Below, in pieces: positions 45,055 to 54,378 of a stretch of 64,000 nt of DNA (position 1 is its first letter; each line of letters starts with the position of its first letter). The position numbers and the translations under genes are program-made. This stretch comes from Chitinophaga oryziterrae (GTDB taxonomy: Bacteria; Bacteroidota; Bacteroidia; Chitinophagales; Chitinophagaceae). The notes under the pieces were generated by a model, which was not told where the DNA came from, made no database searches, and was given only the letters and a program-made list of their open reading frames with translations. Location: NCBI RefSeq assembly GCF_009758125.1, contig NZ_WRXO01000006.1, forward strand, positions 1 to 64,000, written 5' to 3'.

Positions 45055-47490
45055 ATGGGCAGAACATTACAATATCTGCTGTTGATAATGATCAGTTTTT
45101 CCTCGCAGTCAATGGCGCAGAAAGCCTGGTATATCGATGGCTATCACGGCGGTGTCTGGGGGCATTACCCCGCCTGGAACACCCGATTTATGGCAGACCA
45201 GTTACGCAAACATCCTCAATGGAATATAAATATTGAAATTGAACCGGAGACATGGGATAGTGCCATGGTTGCAGATGCTACAGCTTACCAGGATTTCAGG
45301 AAGTTATTTGCTGAAGGCAGGATCGAATATGTCAATCCTTCCTATGCCCAGGGTTACATGTTCAATATCTCAGGCGAAAGCATTATCCGGCAGTTCCAGT
45401 ATGGCATGCACAAATTACAACAACATTTTCCAGATATCGTTTTTTCTACCTATTCCTCTGAAGAACCCTGTTTTACCAGTTCTCTGCCGCAAATACTGAA
45501 ATCACTGGGTTTCAGATATGCTTCTCTGAAAAATCCGAATACCTGTTTTGGCGGATATACAAGAGCACACGGCGGAGAGCTGGTAAATTGGACAGGGCCG
45601 GATGGTACTGCTATCCTTACTTCTCCCCGTTATGCGATAGAAGCACTGTCTGATAAATCCACCTGGCAGACCATCGCATGGAATAATAGCCCGGAATACC
45701 TTTCTGCTGCACAACGATACGGCATTCGCCATCCTGTTGGAATGACGCTGCAGGATGCCGGATGGAAAGGTGGTCCTTTTCTGGGAGATAATGCTACATA
45801 TACAACCTGGCGCAACTATTTTGAAAATATAACCCTTCACGATAGTGCAACTACATGGAAGGTATCACAGGAAGATATACTTGTAAGCCTTGTCTGGGGC
45901 TCACAGATTACACAACAGCTTGCGCAGCGTGTACGGCTTGCCGAAAATAAAATTATACAGTCAGAAAAACTGGCTGCTATGAAAGTATGGAATGGCAGTA
46001 TAACATGGCCCCAACAGCTTTTTGACAGGGCATGGCGTACCTTGCTGCTGGCGGAACATCATGATTGCTGGATCGTACCTTATAACGGTAACCCTGGAAA
46101 TACATGGGCGGATAAAGCGGCTGACTGGACAATGTCTACACGTAAAATATGCGATAGCATTAATAAAACAGGTTTGAACTATTCTACCGGTATAACGGTT
46201 TATAATACACTGGGGAAAAATAGAAAAGAAGTTGTTTTTGCAAACCTCCCTGCCGGATGGAATGATGCACAGGTTACTGATAGCAAAGGGGAAAAGATAA
46301 TTTCTCAATTGGTAAAGGATGGTATTTTATTCCTGGCAACTGTTCCTGCGATGGGGAGTACCGTATACCATCTTCTGCATACACAGCAGGAGAAAGTAAC
46401 TCCCGCCCTTAGACGAACGGGTACTGGTTATTTGCTGGAAACAGACCTCTACAAGATAATGATAGACACGTTACATGGTGGTGTCATTAAAAGCCTCATT
46501 GCCAAACATCTGCAAAACAAAGAATTTGCAGCTGAAAAGTTTAATGAACTAAGAGGGGATTTTTATGATAAAGGCGGTTTCAGGTCATCAATGGAATCAC
46601 CTGTAAATGTGACTATTCAGGAGGCCGGCCCGCTAAGGATTAAACTGTTGCTCAAAGGACTGATTGCCGGTGAATCTTTTAAACAGACGATCACATTGAC
46701 GGCAGGGGACCCTAAGATCGATTATAACCTGGAAATAGACTGGAAAGAGAATACCGGTATAGGGCAGCCGTTTGCGAAAGAAAGGTATAAATGGGAATTA
46801 CCGGCCAAGCCTTTCTATAACGATACCTGTAAACTGCTGGCAGTGTTCCCTTCTGCATTCAAACAGCAACACGTGTCTAAAGATGCGCCGTTTGATGTAA
46901 CGGAAAGTAAACTGGAAAATACATTTTACAATAGCTGGGATAGTATCAGGAATAACGTTTTGCTGAACTGGGTAGATGCTACGGATGGTAAATACGGAAT
47001 GGCGCTGTTCAGCGATCATACGACCAGTTATACACATGGTACGGATTTCCCGCTGGGACTGGATATTCAGTATTCAGGCATGGGCTTGTGGGGACGTAAT
47101 TATACCATTGACGGACCTACCACTGTCCATTACGCAATCGTACCTCATGCCGGCAACTGGGAACAGGGCCATATCAGCATGGAGAATAATAAATGGAATG
47201 AACCATTGCTTGTATTCAACGGGAACATGGCCGGGCAGTCAATGTTCCAGGCAAACGGAGCGCAGGTGAGCGCTGTGATATGGGAAGGGGATGGTATGCT
47301 GATCAGGCTGTTCAATCCTTCTGCAAAGAATAGTCATGCCAGTCTTTCTTTTACAAAGGAAATCAACAGCGCTGCCCTGGTGGAACTAAACGGCAAACAA
47401 CGTGCGTCTCTTGCCGTGATTAAAAAACAGGTACTGCTGGAACTGCCTCCTTTCGGTATCCGTACCGTTAAAATTAAAAGAGTATTATGA
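45055..47490 (+). CDS. GH38-like alpha-mannosidase-related protein (secreted)
   Basis: An 811-residue secreted protein (signal peptide ending SMAQ). The N-terminal domain resembles the GH38 beta/alpha barrel: IDGYHGGVWGHYPAWNTRFM, NIEIEPETWDSA, and SSEEPCFTSSLPQILKSLGF. The C-terminal domains correspond to the GH38 beta-sandwich region (LYKIMIDTLHGGVIKSLI, LNWVDATDGKYGMALFSDH). Compared by eye with Drosophila Golgi mannosidase II, the metal-ligand Asp of the His-x-Asp pair is replaced (HGG), and the nucleophile Asp position holds Glu. It may act on an unusual substrate or lack classical activity. It overlaps the GH92 gene by 4 bases. Confidence 0.75.
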   Translation: MGRTLQYLLLIMISFSSQSMAQKAWYIDGYHGGVWGHYPAWNTRFMADQLRKHPQWNINIEIEPETWDSAMVADATAYQDFRKLFAEGRIEYVNPSYAQGYMFNISGESIIRQFQYGMHKLQQHFPDIVFSTYSSEEPCFTSSLPQILKSLGFRYASLKNPNTCFGGYTRAHGGELVNWTGPDGTAILTSPRYAIEALSDKSTWQTIAWNNSPEYLSAAQRYGIRHPVGMTLQDAGWKGGPFLGDNATYTTWRNYFENITLHDSATTWKVSQEDILVSLVWGSQITQQLAQRVRLAENKIIQSEKLAAMKVWNGSITWPQQLFDRAWRTLLLAEHHDCWIVPYNGNPGNTWADKAADWTMSTRKICDSINKTGLNYSTGITVYNTLGKNRKEVVFANLPAGWNDAQVTDSKGEKIISQLVKDGILFLATVPAMGSTVYHLLHTQQEKVTPALRRTGTGYLLETDLYKIMIDTLHGGVIKSLIAKHLQNKEFAAEKFNELRGDFYDKGGFRSSMESPVNVTIQEAGPLRIKLLLKGLIAGESFKQTITLTAGDPKIDYNLEIDWKENTGIGQPFAKERYKWELPAKPFYNDTCKLLAVFPSAFKQQHVSKDAPFDVTESKLENTFYNSWDSIRNNVLLNWVDATDGKYGMALFSDHTTSYTHGTDFPLGLDIQYSGMGLWGRNYTIDGPTTVHYAIVPHAGNWEQGHISMENNKWNEPLLVFNGNMAGQSMFQANGAQVSAVIWEGDGMLIRLFNPSAKNSHASLSFTKEINSAALVELNGKQRASLAVIKKQVLLELPPFGIRTVKIKRVL

Positions 47491-49763
47491 TCAGGTTAAT
47501 TACAGGATGTATACTTATTTGTACGATAAGCAGGGCTCAGTCGCCCGCCGGCCTGGTAAATCCCTTTATCGGGGCCAGTACAAGTGCGGGTGCTGCGGGT
47601 ATCTATCATGGGCTGGGTAAAACATTCCCCGGGGCTACCACTCCCTATGGTATGGTGCAGGTGAGCCCGAATACGATTACCGGTGGCGACAACGGTTCCG
47701 GCTATAGCTATGAACATACAAGTATTGAAGGATTTGCGTTTACGCAGATGAGCGGTATTGGCTGGAATGGAGATCTCGGGAATTTCCTCGTAATGCCATT
47801 TACGGGCCCTTTAAAGACCAAAGCGGGCAAACAGGGTACACATGGTGAAGGATACCGTTCAGACTACCTTAAATCGAGCGAAAAAGCGGCTGCCGGATAT
47901 TACTCCGTGTTGTTGTCCGGTTATAATATTAAGGCAGAGATGACTGCTGCTCCGCATAGTGGCATGCTCAGGTTTACTTTCCCTGCCGGTCGGCAGTCGG
48001 GGATACAGATCGATCTTGCCCGTCGTGTAGGTGGGACTTCCACACGCCAGTATGTAAAGGTGCTGAACGACAGTACTATCACAGGCTGGATGAAATGTAC
48101 CCCTGATGGCGGTGGATGGGGGAATGGCGATGGACATGCAGATTATACCGTGTATTTCTATGCGGTGTTCAGCAAGCCCCTGCGTAACTATGGCGTCTGG
48201 AGCGCAGACATCCCGGATAGCTGGACACGCAAACTGGAAGATGTGGAGAGTGATCGTTATCAGCAGCAGATAGGTAAGGCGGAGATATTAAAAGGAATAA
48301 AGGAGAAGGAAGGAAAACACCTGGGCTTTTTTACCGGATTCGATACAAAGGAAGGGGAGCAGGTACAGATGAAAGCAGGTATCTCTTTCGTCAGCATGGA
48401 TGGAGCGGCTCATAACCTGCAACAGGAAATCCGTAACTGGGATTTTGATGCTGTCCGCAACAAAGCGCATGACCAATGGAACAGGGAGCTTGCCCGCATT
48501 AAAGTATCCGGTGGTACGACAGAAGAAAAGAAGGTATTCTATACGGCTTTGTATCACACAATGATAGACCCCCGTATCATACAGGATGCAGATGGGAAAT
48601 ATATGGGGGGAGATGGAAAAGTACATACCAGCAGTACTTTCAATAAACGTACTATCTTCAGCGGATGGGACGTGTTCCGCAGCCAGATGCCGCTGCAGAC
48701 ACTCATTCATCCATCACTGATCAATGATCTGATCAATTCCCTTATTACACTGGCTAAAGAGAAAAAAAAGGATTACCTGGAGCGCTGGGAACTGCTGAAT
48801 GCCTATTCCGGCTGTATGCTGGGAAATCCCGCCGTATCTGTTATCACAGATGCTTATGCAAAGGGTATCCGTAATTATAACGTGCCGGAGGCTTACAGGC
48901 TTTCTGTAAATTCCCAGGAAAAGTTTGGCAATGGCACCCTCGGTTATACACCGGGTGATCTCAGTCTTTCCTATACACTGGAATATGCATACACCGATTG
49001 GTGCGTATCCCGCATGGCCCAATGGCTGCATCATCCGGAAGATGAAAAGAAGTACGCCCGGAGAGGAGAGAATTATAAAAATGTATTTGACACGGAGAAA
49101 GGCTGGTTCAGACCCAGGGATAAAGAAGGTAAATGGCTCCCCTGGCCGGATTCCGGAAGGATGCAACCCTGGTATGGTACCATGGAAAGTAATCCTTACC
49201 AGCAGGGATGGTTCGTGCCGCAGGATGTGGATGGTATGGTGGCGCTGATGGGGGGGAAACAAAAGGTAATCAGTGACCTGGAACACTTCTTTGAACAGGC
49301 GCCGGAGAATATGATGTGGAACGATTATTACAATCATGCAAACGAACCGGTACATCATGTGCCCTTCCTGTTTAACAGGCTTGGCCAACCCTGGCTGACA
49401 CAGAAATGGACAAGAGCCATCTGCCGAAGGGCGTATCATGATAAGGTAGAAGGACTGGTAGGCAACGAGGATGTTGGACAGATGTCCGCATGGTATGTAC
49501 TGGCAGCTATTGGCTTACATCCTGTATGCCCGGGGGATACCCGTCAGGAAATTACCAGCCCCGTATTTGATAAAATTCAAATGGGAAAGTTTACTATCAA
49601 AACGATCAACAACTCAGCGGAGAATATTTATATACAAAGTGCCCGGCTGAATGGCAAACCATACAGCAAGTGTCACATAGACTTCAGGGATGTTGCCAAA
49701 GGAGGCGTGCTGGAACTGGTAATGGGTCCAACGCCGAATCAGCAATGGGGTATCAATAATTAA
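47487..49763 (+). CDS. GH92 family alpha-mannosidase
   Basis: A 758-residue secreted enzyme (signal peptide ending ISRAQ). Seen: VNPFIGASTSAGAAG and TFPGATTPYGMVQVSP at the start, GDNGSGYSYEH, SGWDVFRSQMPLQTLIHP in the middle, and in the catalytic alpha-barrel ANEPVHHVPFLFN and GNEDVGQMSAWYVLAAIGL, all GH92 hallmarks. GH92 enzymes are calcium-dependent exo-alpha-mannosidases that act on N-glycan or fungal mannan side chains; a minority act on phosphorylated or other linkages. Its ATG overlaps the preceding stop (ATGA), so the two are translationally coupled. Confidence 0.93.
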   Translation: MIRLITGCILICTISRAQSPAGLVNPFIGASTSAGAAGIYHGLGKTFPGATTPYGMVQVSPNTITGGDNGSGYSYEHTSIEGFAFTQMSGIGWNGDLGNFLVMPFTGPLKTKAGKQGTHGEGYRSDYLKSSEKAAAGYYSVLLSGYNIKAEMTAAPHSGMLRFTFPAGRQSGIQIDLARRVGGTSTRQYVKVLNDSTITGWMKCTPDGGGWGNGDGHADYTVYFYAVFSKPLRNYGVWSADIPDSWTRKLEDVESDRYQQQIGKAEILKGIKEKEGKHLGFFTGFDTKEGEQVQMKAGISFVSMDGAAHNLQQEIRNWDFDAVRNKAHDQWNRELARIKVSGGTTEEKKVFYTALYHTMIDPRIIQDADGKYMGGDGKVHTSSTFNKRTIFSGWDVFRSQMPLQTLIHPSLINDLINSLITLAKEKKKDYLERWELLNAYSGCMLGNPAVSVITDAYAKGIRNYNVPEAYRLSVNSQEKFGNGTLGYTPGDLSLSYTLEYAYTDWCVSRMAQWLHHPEDEKKYARRGENYKNVFDTEKGWFRPRDKEGKWLPWPDSGRMQPWYGTMESNPYQQGWFVPQDVDGMVALMGGKQKVISDLEHFFEQAPENMMWNDYYNHANEPVHHVPFLFNRLGQPWLTQKWTRAICRRAYHDKVEGLVGNEDVGQMSAWYVLAAIGLHPVCPGDTRQEITSPVFDKIQMGKFTIKTINNSAENIYIQSARLNGKPYSKCHIDFRDVAKGGVLELVMGPTPNQQWGINN

Positions 49764-49773
49764 TCTAAACCAA

Positions 49774-51159
49774 ATGAAGAAACTACTGCTTCTGTTTATC
49801 GCTGCAACCACTTTACAGGCAAATGCGCAGCAACATCCTGCACCTTTTCAGAAAGGCGACCGTGTCGTTTTCGTTGGTAACAGTATTACCGATGGTGGGC
49901 ATTACCATTCCTATATCTGGCTGTATTATATGACCCGTTTCCCCGACAGGCGGATCACCTGTTTGAATGCAGGAATAGGAGGGGACGTGATCGGTCAGAT
50001 CAATGATCGTTTTGAAGACGATGTGCTTTCAAAAAAGCCTACTGTACTCACCCTTACCTGGGGCATGAATGATACCGGCTATTTTGAATGGTACCGCTCA
50101 GATGGAAAGGACACTATGCAGAAAAGGATACAGCGTTCCTATAACAATTACGGCATAGTGGAGGATAAGCTGAAAAAACGTTCCGATATTAAGAAGATTT
50201 TCATCGGCGGCTCTCCTTACGATGGGACGGCAAAATTCAATGATAAAAATATCTTTCCCGGAAAAACACAGGCCATGAGTGAAGTGGTGACTTTTCAGGA
50301 ACAGGCGGCTAAAAAGAACAACTGGCCTTTTGTTGATTTTTACCATCCCATGATGGCTATCAATCAGCGTGAACAACAGCAGGATTCTACTTTTAGCCTC
50401 ACGCCGGGCGACCGTATCCATCCGGATAATGACGGACATATGGTAATGGCATACCTGTTCCTGAAAGCACAGGGTCTGGTGGGTCAGCCTGTGGCCACGA
50501 TGCATATTGATGCCGGTACAAAGCAAGTGAAACAGGCGGCAAACTGTAAGATCAGTACTGTAACGGGTACGACTGATGGTGTCAGCTTCGGTTACCTTGC
50601 GCAGTCACTGCCTTATCCGTTGGATACTGTTATCCGTGGATGGGGTAATAAGCGTAAACAGTCGGATGCAATGAAAGAAGTGCCTTTCATGAAAGAATTC
50701 AACCAGGAAGTGTTGCAGGTGAGCGGACTGAAAGCTGGTCGGTATGACCTGCTGATGGATGGTGAAAAGGTTGGTACTTATGATGCGGGACAACTAAATA
50801 CAGGAATAAACCTGGCAGAGAATCCCCGTACACCGGAATACCAGCAGGCTATTCAGATCAGTGAATTGAACGAGGAACGCTGGGAAATTGAAAGAAGACT
50901 GAGAATGTATGCCTGGATGGAATTCAATGTACTGAGAGAAAAAGGAATGCTCTTCAAAGATAATAATGCTGCCATGGATACCGTAAATGCCTACGCGGCC
51001 ACTAATATATTTATTGGAGGTAACAGGGATAATTTTTCCCGTGCCCGTTATAAGGCGCTCCGTGAGGCATGGCAACAGGAAATGAACGTGCTGACGGATA
51101 AAATTTATGAGATCAATAAACCACAGCTACATAAAATTACCATTGCCTCAGCCAGATAA
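49774..51159 (+). CDS. SGNH/GDSL hydrolase (carbohydrate esterase-like)
   Basis: A 461-residue secreted protein (signal peptide ending ANAQ). SGNH blocks: GNSITDGG with the nucleophile Ser37, GIGGDVIGQI, GMNDTGYF, and DRIHPDNDGH with the catalytic Asp/His pair. About 200 C-terminal residues form a second region seen in putative acetylxylan- or rhamnogalacturonan-type esterases. It probably deacetylates the glycan handled by this locus. It follows the GH92 gene by 10 bases in the same operon. Confidence 0.88.
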   Translation: MKKLLLLFIAATTLQANAQQHPAPFQKGDRVVFVGNSITDGGHYHSYIWLYYMTRFPDRRITCLNAGIGGDVIGQINDRFEDDVLSKKPTVLTLTWGMNDTGYFEWYRSDGKDTMQKRIQRSYNNYGIVEDKLKKRSDIKKIFIGGSPYDGTAKFNDKNIFPGKTQAMSEVVTFQEQAAKKNNWPFVDFYHPMMAINQREQQQDSTFSLTPGDRIHPDNDGHMVMAYLFLKAQGLVGQPVATMHIDAGTKQVKQAANCKISTVTGTTDGVSFGYLAQSLPYPLDTVIRGWGNKRKQSDAMKEVPFMKEFNQEVLQVSGLKAGRYDLLMDGEKVGTYDAGQLNTGINLAENPRTPEYQQAIQISELNEERWEIERRLRMYAWMEFNVLREKGMLFKDNNAAMDTVNAYAATNIFIGGNRDNFSRARYKALREAWQQEMNVLTDKIYEINKPQLHKITIASAR

Positions 51160-51167
51160 CCGGAAAT

Positions 51168-51983
51168 ATGAAACAAACATTTTTATTATTGCTTTTCGTA
51201 CTGGCAGCCGCAGTGGGGATGGCCGCGAAAGTGGATACCGTCAGCACTTCCAGCAAGGATATGCACAAAGATATCAAAGCGGTGGTGATCACTCCGGGCG
51301 ACTATAATTCCGGCCGTAAATTTCCCGTGCTTTACCTGTTGCACGGGTTTAGCGGGAATTACAGCGACTGGATCAAAAAAGATCCGGAACTGACCCACCT
51401 GAGCGATGAATATCATATGATCATTGTATGCCCGGACGGGGATTTTGCAAGCTGGTATTTCGATAGTCCTGTAAAAGCCGGCTCAAAGTATGAAACATAT
51501 ATATCCTCCGAACTTGTCAGTTGGATCGACAGGCATTATTCCACTATTGCCAGCCGTATGGGCAGGGCCATCACCGGTCTGAGCATGGGTGGGCATGGTG
51601 CGTTGTATCTCGCTTTCCGGCATCCCGGTACCTTTGGTGCGGCGGGTAGTATGAGTGGCGGGGTAGACCTGTGCCCATTCCCCGAAAGCTGGGACCTCGA
51701 CCAGGTACTGGGTAAATACAGTGAAAACCATGTGCGCTGGGAAGAAAACAGCGTGATCAACATGCTGTATCTCCTTACGCCCAACTTACTCGATCTGATT
51801 ATCGATTGCGGAACAGATGATTTCTTCAATACGTATAATAATAATTTGCACGAAAAATTGCTGGAACGTAAAATTCCACACGATTATACCGTAAGACCAG
51901 GCGGACATACCTGGGAATACTGGTCGAATTCCATCAGGTATCACACCTTGTTCTTCCATCAGTTTTTTGAGAAAAATAAATAG
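51168..51983 (+). CDS. Alpha/beta-hydrolase esterase (feruloyl/XynC-type)
   Basis: A 271-residue secreted esterase (signal peptide ending GMAAK). Seen: LLHGFSGNYSDWIKKDPEL, the nucleophile elbow GLSMGGHGAL with Ser140, DCGTDDFFN with the acid Asp, and RPGGHTWEYW with the catalytic His. It resembles esterase D/putative esterases attached to xylanases, which remove acyl groups from polysaccharides. It is the last gene of the plus-strand enzyme operon, 8 bases after the SGNH gene. The operator-like sites that follow separate it from the susD genes. Confidence 0.88.
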   Translation: MKQTFLLLLFVLAAAVGMAAKVDTVSTSSKDMHKDIKAVVITPGDYNSGRKFPVLYLLHGFSGNYSDWIKKDPELTHLSDEYHMIIVCPDGDFASWYFDSPVKAGSKYETYISSELVSWIDRHYSTIASRMGRAITGLSMGGHGALYLAFRHPGTFGAAGSMSGGVDLCPFPESWDLDQVLGKYSENHVRWEENSVINMLYLLTPNLLDLIIDCGTDDFFNTYNNNLHEKLLERKIPHDYTVRPGGHTWEYWSNSIRYHTLFFHQFFEKNK

Positions 51984-51994
51984 CAAATTTTAAT

Positions 51995-52013
51995 TTGCTA
52001 AACCGGTTTAACA
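51995..52013. promoter_or_regulatory. Operator 3: TTGCTAAACCGGTTTAACA
   Basis: The core TAAACCGGTTTA (51999-52010) is a perfect 12-bp dyad. Just upstream, 51981-52000 contains TAGCAAAT and its reverse complement ATTTGCTA, which overlap the stop of the esterase gene. TTAATTTG (51990-51997) could act as a -7 box overlapped by the operator. Confidence 0.65.
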
Positions 52014-52094
52014 GTCGTATTTTTAGTGTCATAACACGTTATTCAACCTAGTCAGCAGAAGAATTCAGAAAAAGGGAACACACGTCATGTCAAT

Positions 52095-52110
52095 TTGCTA
52101 AACCGGTTCA
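52095..52110. promoter_or_regulatory. Operator 4: TTGCTAAACCGGTTCA
   Basis: The same left half-site as operators 1 and 3, with one change in the right half. It lies about 98 bases from operator 3 and 76 bases before the SusD start. TCAATTTG (52090-52097) overlapping it is a 7 of 8 match to the -7 consensus, so binding would block a promoter for the sus genes. Confidence 0.65.
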
Positions 52111-52185
52111 TTTACCAGTAGACCGAACGGATATATAAAACAGCACTATACCACTATTCACTGATACAAGTAAACCACGTTATTT

Positions 52186-53925
52186 ATGTTAAAACGCTGC
52201 TTTCCTGTTTTTGTACTTATGGCATCAGCATTGGTCTGGTCCTCATGCAGAAAAGAAGGCTTCCTGGCTGCAACAACCACCACTAACCTGGATGAGAAAA
52301 CCGTATTTTCCGACAGTTCCAGGACGGTTGGTTTCCTTGCCAATATCTACTCCAATGTGGGACTTAGTACAAGCCTCAGCCGCTTTTCTTATAATTATAT
52401 TGTCTGCGGAGGACTGGAAGCTGCCTGCGACGAGGCAGAGCCATCACATGCTTTTTCCACACCGGCCACACAGTTCGCTACCGGTACGGTGAATGCGGGC
52501 ATTATCGGGGAAGAACCTTATAAGACCTGCTACAGCAACATCCGCGCGGTGAATGTGCTTATTAAAAACCTTCCCAACGCACCGTTAAGACAAGCCTACA
52601 AAAACCAGATGCTTGCCGAAGCTCACTTTCTGAGGGCCTGGTATTATGCTATTCTGACAGAACACTACGGCGGCGTTCCGCTGGTAGGCGATACCCTGTT
52701 GACATATGATGTGCCCATTGTGGCAAAGAGAAGCACTTATGCAGACTGCGTAGATTATATCCTGTCTGAATGTGATGCGGCGGCTTTGACACTGCCAGCA
52801 ACACAGACGGGCCTCAATTATGGAAGAGCCTCCAAAGGCGCCTGCCTGGCATTAAAAGCTCGTGTGCTGTTGTATGCCGCCAGCCCTTTGTTTAATGGTA
52901 CTACGCTGCCTTCCGACGCTGGCGGTGCAGGAGTAGATCCGGCACTGGTAGGCTATCCTGCTTATGATATCAATCGCTGGAAAGAGGCAGAAATTGCTGC
53001 ACAGGCAGTGATCGCATTAGGGGTTTATTCGTTGAATCCCAGTTTCCAGGGATTGTTTCCTCTCCGGGTAAATACAGAATATATTTTTGAACTGATGCGG
53101 CCTGGTGGTAACAGTGACCTGGAGAATATGTGCCTGCCGCCTTCAAGAGGAAGTAACGGTACCGGTTCATTCCCTTATCAGGGACTGGTAGATGCATTCC
53201 CCATGAAGAACGGTAAACCTATTACAGACCCTGCTTCCGGCTATGATCCCAATAACCCTTATAAAGACCGTGACCCCAGACTGGATTACAGTATCATCCA
53301 CGATCAGACCGTGCTACTGGTACGTACAGGCAACGGGCAAACAAATGGCTCCGCACCGGTAAACATCTATGTAGGTAACTATAATGGTGTCCTGACCGGA
53401 CAGGATGCTGTACATCAGGGTACCATCACGGGTTTTTATAATAACAAAATGCTGGACCCTGCGGCAATTGCCGGTACGCTCAGCTTTGGCAGCAACAGGG
53501 TATTACCGCAGATGCGCTATGCTGAAGTATTACTGAACTATGCAGAAGCTGCCAATGAATATGAAGGGCCTACAGGCAATGTGTATGCAGCAGTGGAGGC
53601 TATACGCCAGCGTGCAGGATTAGATCCCTATCAACTGCCCATAGGGCTCACAAAGGATGACATGCGGACCTGGATACAAAATGAACGCCGCTTAGAGCTG
53701 GCCTATGAAGGACACCGGTTCTGGGACGTGAGAAGATGGAAGATAGCCCTGCAAACGGAAAACGTCCAGTCTCAGGGAATGGAAGTGAACCGCAACGGAA
53801 CTGCTGCTACCTATAAACTGTTCAATGTTACCAAACATAATTTCCGTCCGGCAATGTACCTGTGGCCTTTCCCGCTTTCAGAAACGGGTAAGTCGCCGGA
53901 ACTGATACAAAATCCCGGTTATTAA
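52186..53925 (+). CDS. SusD/RagB family glycan-binding lipoprotein
   Basis: A 579-residue lipoprotein with the lipobox ending at Cys21 (VWSSC). Seen: AEAHFLRAWYYAILTEHYGGVPLV (TPR-like region typical of SusD), the ragB-like NNPYKDRDPRLDYSI, LPQMRYAEVLLNYAEAANEY, and the C-terminal NERRLELAYEGHRFWDVRRWKI, ending at an LxxNPGY tail. It binds glycan at the outer surface and works with a SusC channel. Unusually, no susC directly precedes it; the first SusC is three genes downstream. It starts a transcription unit with operators 3 and 4. Confidence 0.95.
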   Translation: MLKRCFPVFVLMASALVWSSCRKEGFLAATTTTNLDEKTVFSDSSRTVGFLANIYSNVGLSTSLSRFSYNYIVCGGLEAACDEAEPSHAFSTPATQFATGTVNAGIIGEEPYKTCYSNIRAVNVLIKNLPNAPLRQAYKNQMLAEAHFLRAWYYAILTEHYGGVPLVGDTLLTYDVPIVAKRSTYADCVDYILSECDAAALTLPATQTGLNYGRASKGACLALKARVLLYAASPLFNGTTLPSDAGGAGVDPALVGYPAYDINRWKEAEIAAQAVIALGVYSLNPSFQGLFPLRVNTEYIFELMRPGGNSDLENMCLPPSRGSNGTGSFPYQGLVDAFPMKNGKPITDPASGYDPNNPYKDRDPRLDYSIIHDQTVLLVRTGNGQTNGSAPVNIYVGNYNGVLTGQDAVHQGTITGFYNNKMLDPAAIAGTLSFGSNRVLPQMRYAEVLLNYAEAANEYEGPTGNVYAAVEAIRQRAGLDPYQLPIGLTKDDMRTWIQNERRLELAYEGHRFWDVRRWKIALQTENVQSQGMEVNRNGTAATYKLFNVTKHNFRPAMYLWPFPLSETGKSPELIQNPGY

Positions 53926-53944
53926 TCTTTAATCATTTCACGTT

Positions 53945-54364
53945 ATGAATCGTTACATACTCATAATAGCCATCTGGCTGTTCTCATCCTGCAGAGTAGA
54001 AGAGATTGCGCCCCTAGCAGAAGCGCCAAAGAATGTCACCGGGAGCTGGAAAGTCATTAAAGCTACCAGGAACGGTACAGATATTACAACTGCTTTCGAC
54101 TTTACACAGTTCAGGCTAAAATTTGATTCTACAGATAATTATATACTGATAAACAAGCTGCCTTTTCTTGTGAATAAGAACGGAAAATATAAACTGGATG
54201 ATCCGGCCTATCCGTTTAAACTGACAATGACGCCTGATGGAGGTTCTGCTGTATCAACCTCCTTTAATTATCCGACGATTGCAGGCATCAGGCAACTGAG
54301 CCTCACCTTCATTCCCGGCTGTGAACTGAATTCCTATATCTATACACTGGAAAGGGAAAATTAA
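53945..54364 (+). CDS. DUF5004-type lipoprotein
   Basis: A 139-residue lipoprotein (lipobox ending at Cys16, LFSSC). The body is lipocalin-like: VTGSWKVIKATRNGTDITTAFDFTQFRLKFD, followed by beta strands and a C-terminal ending in EREN. This is the DUF5004 pattern that follows SusD genes in Bacteroidota polysaccharide loci. Function unknown, presumably surface-exposed or periplasmic and binding a ligand. It lies 19 bases after the SusD stop and 14 bases before the DUF4961 gene. Confidence 0.8.
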   Translation: MNRYILIIAIWLFSSCRVEEIAPLAEAPKNVTGSWKVIKATRNGTDITTAFDFTQFRLKFDSTDNYILINKLPFLVNKNGKYKLDDPAYPFKLTMTPDGGSAVSTSFNYPTIAGIRQLSLTFIPGCELNSYIYTLEREN

Positions 54365-54378
54365 ACCTGATTAATAAT

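Noticed and set aside
48714..49439. 241-codon minus-strand ORF
   Set aside because: Antisense shadow of the GH92 catalytic domain, with no domain of its own.
51981..52000. TAGCAAAT/ATTTGCTA dyad as a fifth operator
   Set aside because: It lacks the central CCGG and overlaps a stop codon; it shares only the half-site with operator 3.
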